Positions 18,559-25,813 of a stretch of 29,294 nucleotides of DNA are shown one piece after another (position 1 is the stretch's first letter; the number at the start of each line of letters is the position of its first letter). Origin of the DNA: a virus; IMG/VR virus record IMGVR_UViG_3300043446_002569, positions 1 to 29,294 of that record; one strand, 5' to 3'. Both the position numbers and the translations under genes were made by a program. The notes below the pieces were generated by a model. The model ran no database searches and had not been told where the DNA came from. It was given only the letters and a program-made list of their open reading frames with translations.

Positions 18559-18602
18559 AATATATGGGTTGTAAAAGTGAGTTAATATCCATATATGAAC
18601 AA

Positions 18603-20315
18603 TCACACCGTATCGTTCACTGTAAGTTCGTCTTCCACCAGTCTTCCACGTCTATCGGCACCCTTAAATCCACCGGGAACACCTTCACCCGTAGTAGTGT
18701 TTATAACGACTGGTTGGACTCCATCGGTGATTTGAGCACCATCTTGTCCCGGTGCATATCCACCACCTGTCAAAAACACACGTCGGCTCAATATGGTGTC
18801 AAGTCTATTTTCAAGATCCTGAAGATCCAACAATTGTACCGGAATTTGAGTAAAAGCAGGATCAGCGCCACCTGCGTCTGGATGACTGTGGAAATACCAA
18901 TGAACGTGTGTTTTCAACCATTCACATAAGTCAAATAACCAATCGACTGTAGTTTGTCCCAAGACCGCTGGTTCACCGGTTTGATCATATTCTCCTAGAA
19001 AAATAACAGGAGCATTGATTACTGCCTTTTTATGTGTCGTAATCACTACTTGATCGTGAGCGTCCAATGTATATTCACTATCCGTTACGATCGCGTATCG
19101 TTTTTTTGCAAAATGGAAAGTTTCTCCAAATCTACTGCTCAAAACAATACGATCTGTATTTAGAATGAGTTGATCCTTATTCAGAACAGGATATCTAAAC
19201 TGAGTAGCACCATCTGGACAAAATGCAGGAACTTCTTCACGTACATCGTCACCAAACATCTGTTTATAACACGTTGAAACAAACTTCGATATAGTACATC
19301 CAGAAGTTATATGAATCGATGTTCCGTCATTGTTGATATCTTCTAAAAAGTATCCGCCGACATTTTTTTCAGGATTTGAATAGTCATCCAAGTCTATTTT
19401 CTTGATAACAGGCAATCGTGGATGAAGTTGTATATCTTTATCTTTTGCTAGAGGGCGTTGGCGATTGCGAAACAACATCATTGGATTTCCACCACCAACA
19501 CTGTATTTGTTTTTGTAGAAGTTGTTCTTTGCGCCTTTACCAATGTTGTAATCATCATATCCACCAAAATTCTCTTCAGGTACCGTGCTATATGCCTTGT
19601 CGTTTTCACGATTGTCATCATATGCACCAAATCTGATAGATTGTCCAAATCTACTTTCATGAACAGTGTCTCCTTCAAATCTCTTCAATGATCGTATATT
19701 GGGATTGTGTAAAAAGTATCTTCCTAAAGCTCCTTCAAATCCATACCCTCCTTCAGCAGTTAATTTACTTACTGGTCCTTTGTAATCGACGAATCTAGGA
19801 TCCTTGTCGTCAGAAAGTTCTTCACGGTTTCCCATGCCTCCGCCGTAGGTCAATTCAAAAGCAATATCGGCGTTGTTGTTTATGAAATTGCGATAATTGA
19901 TTTTACGTGTGTAGTATAGATTTCCCTGATAATGATATACGCCGACAATTTCATTTATCAAAGGGTATTCGGATAGTCCGATGTCCAAAGGCATTGCCCA
20001 AGGCAAACCTTCTTTTGGTAAACTTGTTTGTGAATTCAGAAGTCTGATTTTTGCTCTACCGATCCAAGTATAGTCGATGTCCAGACTGTTCGTTGGTCTA
20101 CCAAGATAATTTTCAGGCCATTGTCCTGAATCGACGAAGTGTCCTTTATCCGTCAACTCTGGGTGGTCGCTGTCGAGAATAATATCCAACACCACAGCTG
20201 GTTCGTACTGCATACCAGACTGTTGATCTTGCATTAGAAGCTTAAGATCCTTCTTTGTTGCCAAAAGATTTACATCTTTCGACAAGTCCATTGGAAGTGG
20301 ATTATTGCTTATCAT
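18603..20315 (-). CDS. Baseplate hub protein, gp5-like OB-fold type without lysozyme domain
   Basis: The 570-aa product has an N-terminal OB-fold-like region at about 55-170, with WIGRAKIRLLNSQ, LPWAMPLD, YPLINEIVGVYHYQGNLYY and RNFINNNADI. This pattern is seen in gp5-type central hub proteins of marine T4-like phages. The middle (170-460) is long and unassigned. A C-terminal part has HVHWYFHSHPDAGG near 470 and a Gly-rich TGGGYAPGQDG. I see no muramidase catalytic motif of the T4 gp5 lysozyme type, so cell-wall cutting must be elsewhere or unneeded. The gene overlaps the 129-aa gene upstream by 14 nt. Confidence 0.78.
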   Translation of the reverse strand: MISNNPLPMDLSKDVNLLATKKDLKLLMQDQQSGMQYEPAVVLDIILDSDHPELTDKGHFVDSGQWPENYLGRPTNSLDIDYTWIGRAKIRLLNSQTSLPKEGLPWAMPLDIGLSEYPLINEIVGVYHYQGNLYYTRKINYRNFINNNADIAFELTYGGGMGNREELSDDKDPRFVDYKGPVSKLTAEGGYGFEGALGRYFLHNPNIRSLKRFEGDTVHESRFGQSIRFGAYDDNRENDKAYSTVPEENFGGYDDYNIGKGAKNNFYKNKYSVGGGNPMMLFRNRQRPLAKDKDIQLHPRLPVIKKIDLDDYSNPEKNVGGYFLEDINNDGTSIHITSGCTISKFVSTCYKQMFGDDVREEVPAFCPDGATQFRYPVLNKDQLILNTDRIVLSSRFGETFHFAKKRYAIVTDSEYTLDAHDQVVITTHKKAVINAPVIFLGEYDQTGEPAVLGQTTVDWLFDLCEWLKTHVHWYFHSHPDAGGADPAFTQIPVQLLDLQDLENRLDTILSRRVFLTGGGYAPGQDGAQITDGVQPVVINTTTGEGVPGGFKGADRRGRLVEDELTVNDTV

Positions 20316-20691
20316 TCTTTACCTTGGTTACTTTTATTGGTGTTGAAGCGGACACGTTAATATTGTCGATTTCTTGCATCAACTGTTTCTTTTCCTCATC
20401 TGTAAGAATAAATCCGCCAGCAGACCCGTCTGGGTTTATTACTTGTCGGGTAACTATTTTCTGTATCACCGCTGCCAACTTCACCAACTGTTCATCGTTT
20501 TTAACACGAACATCAAAGTATTCTTTTATCAGAGGAACTATCAATAATGCGTCGTTTGCAGTCTTTATCAAGGACCGTAGATCACTGATCAATATGTCAA
20601 GCTGATCACGATTACTTTCCGAGTTAGTGACAATATCTTTGCAGAGATCTGAAAATTTCTTGTTTTTATATATCTCAATGTCGTTGTCCAT
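20302..20691 (-). CDS. Small helical protein opening the structural operon (129 aa)
   Basis: I do not recognise a family. The 129-aa product (start MDNDIEIYKNKKFSDLCKDI) is largely helical and charged. A segment DPDG-like turn (VINPDGSAGGFILTDEEKK) at about 90-108 divides two helices, and the end is polar. It overlaps the hub gene by 14 nt, so the two are translationally coupled and it is probably a hub partner or assembly chaperone. It is the first gene after the sigma factor's terminator, with a CTATTTATA motif just upstream. The ATG at 20691 is chosen because an earlier ATG at 20704 leads to a stop after a few codons. Confidence 0.75.
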   Translation of the reverse strand: MDNDIEIYKNKKFSDLCKDIVTNSESNRDQLDILISDLRSLIKTANDALLIVPLIKEYFDVRVKNDEQLVKLAAVIQKIVTRQVINPDGSAGGFILTDEEKKQLMQEIDNINVSASTPIKVTKVKNDKQ

Positions 20692-20706
20692 ACCGGTAAT
20701 TCATGG

Positions 20707-20715
20707 TATAAATAG
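20707..20715 (-). promoter_or_regulatory. Candidate promoter of the structural operon (CTATTTATA)
   Basis: CTATTTATA on the minus strand lies immediately after the terminator of the sigma gene and 15 nt before the ATG of the first structural gene. A terminator followed at once by this motif suggests that transcription restarts here. The plus-strand reading is TATAAATA, identical to the T4 late promoter but in the reverse orientation. Confidence 0.45.
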
Positions 20716-20742
20716 AAAAACCACTCAAAACTGAGTGGTTTT
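20716..20742 (-). terminator. Intrinsic terminator after the late sigma gene
   Basis: An 11-bp perfect stem (AAAACCACTCA / TGAGTGGTTTT) with a 4-nt loop is followed on the minus strand by a T run. The stem is flanked by A and T tracts on both sides, so it may act in both directions. Confidence 0.9.
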
Positions 20743-20767
20743 ACTTATTTTATTTTGTCAAGTCCAA

Positions 20768-21670
20768 TTACATCGATCCTTCGTCTGCGTATGCTTTGGA
20801 TATATTACATTGGTAGTTTTTCATTTTGTTAATGACCTTGGTAATTTGTTGCGTCTTACACGAAGAGATTTCTCTGATATAAAGATACAGCGCCTTTTTA
20901 TTGAATGCATCAATACGATCACTGTTACGGAATAGTTCGATGACAGCATTTGCAATGTTGATATCTCTTTGTTTGGTGAATATTTTGGTAATGTTCTTTT
21001 CCCAATAATTTACCATCAAAGATATAAACTCACGATTCTGTTCGTCTTTATAATGAGAATCTTCTTGTTGTAGTTTGAAAGTATTTTCTCCACTGTCATC
21101 ACCGATTTCTACATGTTGATTAAAACGTTTGTAATTGGTGTTGTTTTGAAAAATAAGATAGTTCTTGGCAATGATGCTGAAATAACTGAATGCTTTGCCT
21201 TTTCCTTTTTCAAACTTGTGCATGTTAGCAACCAAGTGTGTGACCGTTTCTTTTTGAACCTCCAATGGACTTGTTTCAAAATAACAAAACTTAAATGTGT
21301 TGTATACGTTTTCTACCAATTTCTCAAAAGCATATCTGATCTTGGTATTGTAAATTTCATCTCTTATGTTTTGATCATCACACTCATTGTAAGAGATAAT
21401 TGCATCTTCTGTATCAGTCGTAAAATACATCTTTTCTTTTACGGTCTTCTTTTTCTTTTCGACCGCAGTTGTTTCTTGACTGTCAGATGATTCTTCTGTC
21501 TCCGACTCTATTATAGGAAGTGGATCTATTTGTAGATCAATGGCATCGTCAGAGTGTTTTTTGTTCTTGGGCTTGTCTTTTTTGACTTTTTTGACTTTTA
21601 CCGACTTCTTTTTGATAATATTTTCGATAGATTTAGTTTTCTTCTTGGGTTTCTTTTTTAATATTGACAT
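20768..21670 (-). CDS. Late-transcription sigma factor, T4 gp55-like
   Basis: The 300-aa product has a very Lys-rich N-terminal 45 residues (KKKPKKKTKSIENIIKKKS), then an acidic stretch (48-75), then a conserved core. The core shows a reduced sigma-70 region 2: the helix YNTFKFCYFETSPLEVQKE near 120-138, then KGKAFSYFSIIAKNYLI at about 157-173, followed by NYKRFNQHVEIGDD. gp55 proteins bind host RNA polymerase with the sliding clamp and recognise a short AT-rich -10 element of late promoters. The ATG at 21670 has AAGGA about 10 nt upstream. The gene overlaps the small membrane-protein gene by 38 nt and ends in a terminator. T4 gp55 is about 185 aa, so the charged N-terminus is an extension. 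Confidence 0.85.
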   Translation of the reverse strand: MSILKKKPKKKTKSIENIIKKKSVKVKKVKKDKPKNKKHSDDAIDLQIDPLPIIESETEESSDSQETTAVEKKKKTVKEKMYFTTDTEDAIISYNECDDQNIRDEIYNTKIRYAFEKLVENVYNTFKFCYFETSPLEVQKETVTHLVANMHKFEKGKGKAFSYFSIIAKNYLIFQNNTNYKRFNQHVEIGDDSGENTFKLQQEDSHYKDEQNREFISLMVNYWEKNITKIFTKQRDINIANAVIELFRNSDRIDAFNKKALYLYIREISSCKTQQITKVINKMKNYQCNISKAYADEGSM

Positions 21671-21929
21671 CGTATTGAATCCTTGTATTAAGTTTAGAGA
21701 TCAATGTAACTATGTCTAAAAACACAACGCCAACTTCATCGTCACGTTCAAATACGTTTTGTTCGTCAATTTTCTTAAGTTGGGTATAGACATCAGTGAC
21801 ATCATCCCTGAACTCTACTATCCAACGCTCATATGTGTCAATTTTATTTTGACCAATTAACACTAAAATTAACAACGCTGTTGATATTATCGACAATATG
21901 CCACAAACAATAAATAGTGTTATAACCAT
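21633..21929 (-). CDS. Small single-pass membrane protein (98 aa)
   Basis: I chose the ATG at 21929, two nt after the stop of the 46-aa gene (TGATTATG), rather than an upstream in-frame ATG at 22010 that would overlap that gene entirely. The product starts with a long hydrophobic helix (MVITLFIVCGILSIISTALL then ILVLIG, residues 1-27). The rest is a charged, probably coiled-coil tail that contains ERWIVEFRDDVTDVYTQLKK. The topology is N-in or N-out with a soluble C-terminal domain. Function is unknown. It overlaps the sigma gene start by 38 nt, so the two are likely coupled. Confidence 0.65.
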   Translation of the reverse strand: MVITLFIVCGILSIISTALLILVLIGQNKIDTYERWIVEFRDDVTDVYTQLKKIDEQNVFERDDEVGVVFLDIVTLISKLNTRIQYDVNIKKETQEEN

Positions 21930-21931
21930 AA

Positions 21932-22072
21932 TCAGTCTTCGTCGGTATCTTCTTCGTAATCGGGACAGTAGTCTTTGATATACATCAATGTTTCTTCTAC
22001 CAGTTCCCAATCTTTAGAGTTAATTGCGTCATTTAACATGTCAACGATTTCACAGATTTCTTGTTGATTCAT
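21932..22072 (-). CDS. Very small acidic protein (46 aa)
   Basis: A short frame from the ATG at 22072 to TGA at 21932 encodes a 46-aa acidic helical peptide, starting MNQQEICEIVDMLNDAINSK and ending PDYEEDTDED. The amphipathic helix pattern, the tight junction to the following gene and the lack of any competing longer gene support it. It has no cysteine-cluster, membrane or known DNA-binding motif. Small acidic phage proteins often act as inhibitors or adaptors of host proteins; that is only a possibility here. Confidence 0.7.
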   Translation of the reverse strand: MNQQEICEIVDMLNDAINSKDWELVEETLMYIKDYCPDYEEDTDED

Positions 22073-22090
22073 AGTATAAGATGATGCAAA

Positions 22091-22115
22091 AATATATCCC
22101 CGGATCTTTTCCGGA
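22091..22115 (-). terminator. Weak possible terminator after the coiled-coil membrane protein
   Basis: A 5-bp GC-rich stem (CCGGA / TCCGG) with a 5-nt loop is followed a few bases later by TATATTTTT on the minus strand. The stem is short and the T run is not directly adjacent, so this is weaker than the other terminators here. The rest of the gap 22073-22157 shows nothing clear. Confidence 0.35.
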
Positions 22116-22157
22116 TGAGTTTAAATAGTCTAACAAAAGCAAAACAACCAAAATTTT

Positions 22158-23162
22158 TCACCGATGTGCAAAATTCAATTTGAAAAACTCGTCCTGTTTT
22201 GATTTTGATGCGTTGTCTGTTGTAGATGATTCATCCGGCGGTGTCGGTGTTGATAAAATCTCCGTGTCATTTTTTACAACGGGGGAATCCGGTTGTGGTG
22301 TTGGAACTTGTACTGGTGTTTCGATTTTGGTTGGTTCTTTTGGAGAAGGAGACTCAGGCGGAGTATAGATCGAATACTCTTTGTTTGCAGTGATGTTGTA
22401 TGCAAGAACCAAAGCAACAGCGAGAGGATCAAACACAACAATCAATATCAAAATAAACCATTTTACAACAGTGTTAAGATCAACGCCCATTGAGTCGGCA
22501 ACAAACTTGAATGTTTGAATATCTTTAGCAGATGAAGATGAAAGTTTTATGTCTGTGATTTTCTTGTCTATATTTTCGATTTCTGTCGTATATGATTGTG
22601 ATTTATCGTTTTCAGATTTGATATTCTTATCAGTCTGATCAATCAACTCCATAGTTTGTTCTTGAACCTGTCTAAATTGTATTGGGTTTCTAGCTAGTAA
22701 CGTGTTTGTGTTTACTTGACTCAAACGATCTTCTTGACTCTTTCTTAAACTTGATAACGACGTAACTCTATTTTTTACATCTTCCATTTTACCCACATAG
22801 CTTTTTCGCTGAGTATCAAGTGTGGCAATTTGTTCTTGTATCAATGAGTATTTGATCGACGACTGTTGATATGCACTACTCAGATATCCAAAAATACCAA
22901 CTGATGTTATAGCCATCAACACAAAAACAGCAACACACAAATAGGTTTTTAGTAGTGTTTGAGTCTTCTTCCAGAATCTATATAGAAACGAAGTAGCAAC
23001 TAGTTTTCCTAGTTCTAACGACAGTGCCATTACCATGGAAGAAATAGAAGCCCCCGAAAACAAGAGGCCAATACCCCAAATAGAGAAAAAGGCAGCGCAT
23101 GAAGCGATAAACATTGCCGAGAACCCTAATAGGTTGCTGAAAGTGAATAAATTCTTTTTCAT
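22158..23162 (-). CDS. Multi-pass membrane protein with long coiled coil (334 aa)
   Basis: The start is taken as the ATG at 23162 (MKKNLFTFSNLLGFSAMFIA). A TTG 24 nt further up lies hard against the terminator hairpin and is less likely. Hydrophobic segments lie at about 8-32, 34-58 (with SLELGKLVATSFLYRFW), 72-98 and 232-260 (VVKWFILILIVVFDPLAVAL). A charged coiled coil of roughly 120 residues (about 105-225) separates the third and fourth, and the C-terminal 70 residues are Pro/Thr/Ser-rich. The FDPLAVAL phrase in the last helix is one I associate with membrane proteins of large marine phages, function unknown. A role at the host inner membrane such as lysis timing, exclusion or signalling is possible, but nothing in the sequence decides. 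Confidence 0.8.
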   Translation of the reverse strand: MKKNLFTFSNLLGFSAMFIASCAAFFSIWGIGLLFSGASISSMVMALSLELGKLVATSFLYRFWKKTQTLLKTYLCVAVFVLMAITSVGIFGYLSSAYQQSSIKYSLIQEQIATLDTQRKSYVGKMEDVKNRVTSLSSLRKSQEDRLSQVNTNTLLARNPIQFRQVQEQTMELIDQTDKNIKSENDKSQSYTTEIENIDKKITDIKLSSSSAKDIQTFKFVADSMGVDLNTVVKWFILILIVVFDPLAVALVLAYNITANKEYSIYTPPESPSPKEPTKIETPVQVPTPQPDSPVVKNDTEILSTPTPPDESSTTDNASKSKQDEFFKLNFAHR

Positions 23163-23165
23163 GAG

Positions 23166-23175
23166 TATAAATATC
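23166..23175 (-). promoter_or_regulatory. TATTTAT-type start-site motif (GATATTTATA)
   Basis: GATATTTATA lies between the hsp20 terminator and the ATG at 23162, ending only 3 nt before the start codon. If it is a -10 element, the mRNA would begin at or within a few bases of the ATG. The arrangement matches that at 28255. Confidence 0.45.
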
Positions 23176-23184
23176 CAGAAAAAC

Positions 23185-23214
23185 AAAAAACCCCTACCTT
23201 TAGAGTAGGGGTTT
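23185..23214 (-). terminator. Intrinsic terminator after hsp20
   Basis: A 10-bp perfect stem (AAACCCCTAC / GTAGGGGTTT) with a 7-nt loop is followed by TTTTTTGTTTTT on the minus strand. It sits 16 nt after the hsp20 stop. Confidence 0.93.
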
Positions 23215-23230
23215 GATTATAACTTATACT

Positions 23231-23692
23231 TTACTTGATTTCAATCTTACGTACATTAGGTTCGGTAGGATTGACTTTGCTCAAGGTTATTTTCAAGATG
23301 CCGTTGTCAAACGCAGCTTTAATACTTTCAGTATCAATGTTTTCTCCGAGAGAAAAACTACGTTTGAAAGAAGAATGTTTCAATTCACGCAAAATGTACA
23401 ATGCATCGTTATCTTTTTGATTGTTTGTTTTTGACCCACTGATTGTCAATGTGTTTCCCTGAACGTTAACATTAACGTTTTCCTTTGAAAGTCCCGGAAT
23501 TTCCGCAACAATTTCAATAGTATCCTTATAGGAAACAATATTAACCTTTGGATATGATCCCTTTTGGTAAAAGTCGGGACCGAACTCTTTGGAGAAACTT
23601 GGAAATGTAGATTCAAATACTCTATCAAACAAACTGTCGAACGGAGTCAAAAACTCGTCACGATCAAACGGATATTTTTTAATGTTACTCAT
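23231..23692 (-). CDS. Small heat-shock protein (Hsp20/alpha-crystallin family)
   Basis: The 153-aa product has an N-terminal arm with DRDEFLTPFDSLFDRVFEST. The alpha-crystallin domain spans about 47-140: PKVNIVSYKDTIEIVAEIPG, LSKENVNVNVQGNTLTISG, then SFSLGENIDTESIKAAFDNG followed by ILKITL. The C-terminal RKIEIK carries an I-x-I anchor for oligomerisation. These ATP-independent chaperones hold unfolding proteins. Hsp20 genes are common in T4-like cyanophages and other marine phages, where they may protect virion assembly. GAAAGG lies 9 nt before the ATG, one of the best ribosome sites here. The gene has its own candidate promoter, a hairpin-rich leader and a terminator, so it is a single-gene transcription unit. 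Confidence 0.95.
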   Translation of the reverse strand: MSNIKKYPFDRDEFLTPFDSLFDRVFESTFPSFSKEFGPDFYQKGSYPKVNIVSYKDTIEIVAEIPGLSKENVNVNVQGNTLTISGSKTNNQKDNDALYILRELKHSSFKRSFSLGENIDTESIKAAFDNGILKITLSKVNPTEPNVRKIEIK

Positions 23693-23710
23693 ATAATTTA
23701 ACCTTTCTAT

Positions 23711-23777
23711 AATAGTCTTTTTAGACCTATTGTTTATCTACCTCACATTGAGCGTAGATAGATGATGGTTTCATCAT
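23711..23777 (-). promoter_or_regulatory. Hairpin-rich 5' leader of hsp20
   Basis: Three consecutive hairpins fill the leader: 23762-23777 (ATGATG/CATCAT), 23735-23760 (TATCTAC/GTAGATA plus CTCA/TGAG around an ATG loop, one bulge) and 23711-23731 (AATAG, TCT / AGA, CTATT). The ribosome site at 23702-23706 lies just after the third hairpin and is not itself inside it. A temperature- or structure-responsive leader is possible. Confidence 0.45.
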
Positions 23778-23781
23778 TGAC

Positions 23782-23810
23782 AATATATAGTGTGTGTCCG
23801 GAAAAATCAA
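23782..23810 (-). promoter_or_regulatory. Candidate sigma-70 promoter of hsp20
   Basis: On the minus strand, TTGATT (23805-23810) and TATATT (23782-23787) are separated by 17 nt. The -35 overlaps the stop codon of the glycosyltransferase gene. Transcription would start near 23775, giving a leader of about 80 nt. Confidence 0.5.
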
Positions 23811-25102
23811 GTCTCGAAATTTTTTGTAATTTTGTCAACCTCTCGACCGGATAGATCGTAGGTTGTGATTTCGTATGTAAGTTCTTGATTATCAAATAGA
23901 ACCTCTGTTGTTATGTAAAAAGATACACAATTTGGAGAACGTGTCCAAACAGATACAATATCTTTTTGAAACGAATGTGTAGTAATCAATCTATTTTGTT
24001 TATCAAAAATCTTAACCAAGATTTTGTTGATATTTTTGCCCTTCAATAACGTATCGTCGATAATTACGTTTTTGTCCACTGTGACAATATTCAATGATTG
24101 TGGATCGTCGCCCGGTACGAAATTTTCATTGTAAGGAGTAGGCGCCGGTCTACCCAATAACGTATAAAGACTAACCTCTTTGGTTTTAAACCGAACTCCA
24201 GAATATCTTTCGTAGTCTTGTAGAGTGCGTTGTGTTCCAAAGTTATATCTGTCTTTAATCAGAACGGAATCGTCCTGTTCCATATTAAACAATACCCTAT
24301 TTCGTTTTTGACTGTATACGTCACGTTCCCACCAAGATTGTTTGATACCTCTTATATCATTTTTTGTTTTGTCGTGATCGTCCCAATGTTTGAATCGAGC
24401 AGATCTAGTATATTCATGCCAACACACAACTTTATGTGGATGATACAAATCATATCCGTGAGTAAATGCTCTCACAGCAATGCTTATTTCTTCTCCATAA
24501 AAATAGAATTCAGGATCGTGTCTCACCTGTTCAGAAAATGCACCATCTGTGAATGCAAAGTGTGCGGAATAGAATCTTGCCGGAATCGGTGAGTCTATGA
24601 ATTCATGATCTTTAATAGGCGAAGGAACAAAAAACACAGGTCCGTCAGGCAAAAATTTATGGAAATCCATTTTCCACGGAACTTGTTCGTATGTGTCTTT
24701 TGACTCAAAAGGATCAAATGCGGGTATATACGCGGTAATCAATGGTTTCTCACTGCCTTTTTGTTTGCATTGATTGTACATTGATTTTAACTCGGTATCC
24801 CACCCATCCACAAATCTATGATGTGAATCTAATTGTAGAGTGTATTGTTGTCCGTCATATCGTCTTTGAATTTGATTTCGTGCCCAACAAGCACCTTTAC
24901 TTTCATAGTAAGGCACGTCGATGATCTCAATATTTGGATATGATTTTAGAATGTCGATGTTTTCAAATTCATCGTGTTGCCAACAAATACACACATTCAA
25001 TTTTTCAGGATTATGTGCGGTGTCGAACATATCCAGAATAGTTGGAACTAATTCCGGATCTCTATAGGATGCTATCTGAACAAATATTGATTCGTCTGTC
25101 AT
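23807..25102 (-). CDS. Glycosyltransferase, GlcNAc-transferase type (GT-A fold)
   Basis: The 431-aa product begins with the GT-A opening IFVQIASYRDPELVPTILDM. It continues with NVCICWQHDE, VPYYESKGACWARNQIQRRY and the DxD-like QLDSHHRFVDGWD at about 90-102. Further on are FTDGAF, FYGEEISIAVRAFTHGYDLY near 205-225 and a WHEYTRS motif. This order matches the GlcNAc-transferase family of Skp1-type and bacterial/viral homologues, which use UDP-sugars. The C-terminal 100 residues (after about 330) form a separate beta-rich part. Possible targets are phage DNA, a virion protein or a host glycan; the sequence does not say which. The gene follows the HD-domain gene after 3 nt. Confidence 0.87.
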   Translation of the reverse strand: MTDESIFVQIASYRDPELVPTILDMFDTAHNPEKLNVCICWQHDEFENIDILKSYPNIEIIDVPYYESKGACWARNQIQRRYDGQQYTLQLDSHHRFVDGWDTELKSMYNQCKQKGSEKPLITAYIPAFDPFESKDTYEQVPWKMDFHKFLPDGPVFFVPSPIKDHEFIDSPIPARFYSAHFAFTDGAFSEQVRHDPEFYFYGEEISIAVRAFTHGYDLYHPHKVVCWHEYTRSARFKHWDDHDKTKNDIRGIKQSWWERDVYSQKRNRVLFNMEQDDSVLIKDRYNFGTQRTLQDYERYSGVRFKTKEVSLYTLLGRPAPTPYNENFVPGDDPQSLNIVTVDKNVIIDDTLLKGKNINKILVKIFDKQNRLITTHSFQKDIVSVWTRSPNCVSFYITTEVLFDNQELTYEITTYDLSGREVDKITKNFET

Positions 25103-25105
25103 AAC

Positions 25106-25768
25106 TTAATCGTTTTGGAGTTTCCACTGATCCCATTCACATCTACAACTAATATAGTCACCGATATGAATGATTCGTGGAAGGTTCGTCTTCAATTCAT
25201 GATCTGAACTGTACGACTTTAAATATGGTACGTTTGCCTCATGATACAATCCATCGGACAATTTAATCGCCAAAGTTTCTTTCCACGTACAGACAATTCC
25301 GTATTGTTGAAGAATGAACAAGGATCGGTCGGTCACATCCATGTATTGCAGATCAGGATTGAACTTGTATATTTCACCTTTGTTTGTTCGGTGCCAATCA
25401 CTATCCTGTGGCAAATAGTATTCGCCTTGTTCTTTATCGCCCAACTTACCAAGATCATGGTGTATAGCCGAAAATGCCAACTCTTCATCAGTGAAATCGA
25501 TGGTGCCACCTCTGTGTTTATAGAGGTTGCAAACATCGAATGAAGTCGTTAAAACATTATTGATATGATCAAGATATCCGCCTACATACGCATTATGAAA
25601 ATGTTCTTTTGAACTTGCAGGCGCCGTCATCAATCTATAACCATATTCGTTTTCGTCGTATAACTTTTGAAGTTTAGATAGACGGTCCCCAGAGAAATAT
25701 GTTGATAATTGTGCAATGAAGTTTTCGTAATTTTTGACCAGTTGTTTTTCAGTATAAGTCTTTGTCAT
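25106..25768 (-). CDS. HD-domain phosphohydrolase
   Basis: The 220-aa product carries the metal-binding set of the HD superfamily: HFHNAYVGGYLDHINNV at about 55-72, AIHHDLGKLGD near 100-110 (the HD doublet), and HIGDYIS near 197-203 as the distal Asp. HD proteins hydrolyse nucleotides, cyclic dinucleotides or other phosphomonoesters. Candidate roles in a phage are nucleotide scavenging or removal of a signalling nucleotide. The gene has a good sigma-70 promoter whose -10 ends 10 nt before the ATG, so its mRNA would have a leader of only a few bases. The next gene starts 3 nt after its stop. Confidence 0.83.
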   Translation of the reverse strand: MTKTYTEKQLVKNYENFIAQLSTYFSGDRLSKLQKLYDENEYGYRLMTAPASSKEHFHNAYVGGYLDHINNVLTTSFDVCNLYKHRGGTIDFTDEELAFSAIHHDLGKLGDKEQGEYYLPQDSDWHRTNKGEIYKFNPDLQYMDVTDRSLFILQQYGIVCTWKETLAIKLSDGLYHEANVPYLKSYSSDHELKTNLPRIIHIGDYISCRCEWDQWKLQND

Positions 25769-25778
25769 AGATTATGAC

Positions 25779-25807
25779 ATCATATGACCTATACACAAAC
25801 ATGTCAA
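25779..25807 (-). promoter_or_regulatory. Sigma-70 promoter of the HD/glycosyltransferase pair
   Basis: On the minus strand, TTGACA (25802-25807) and TATGAT (25779-25784) are 17 nt apart, in the gap after the IPT gene. The -35 is consensus and continues as TTGACATGT, the same 9-mer as the promoter at 27909-27936. The short distance to the ATG at 25768 implies a nearly leaderless mRNA. Confidence 0.6.
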
Positions 25808-25813
25808 TTTTAT

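Noticed and set aside
21633-22010. Longer form of the small membrane protein starting at 22010 with an Arg-rich N-terminus
   Set aside because: It would lie across the coherent 46-aa gene in another frame. The internal ATG at 21929 starts directly after that gene's stop and right at the membrane helix.
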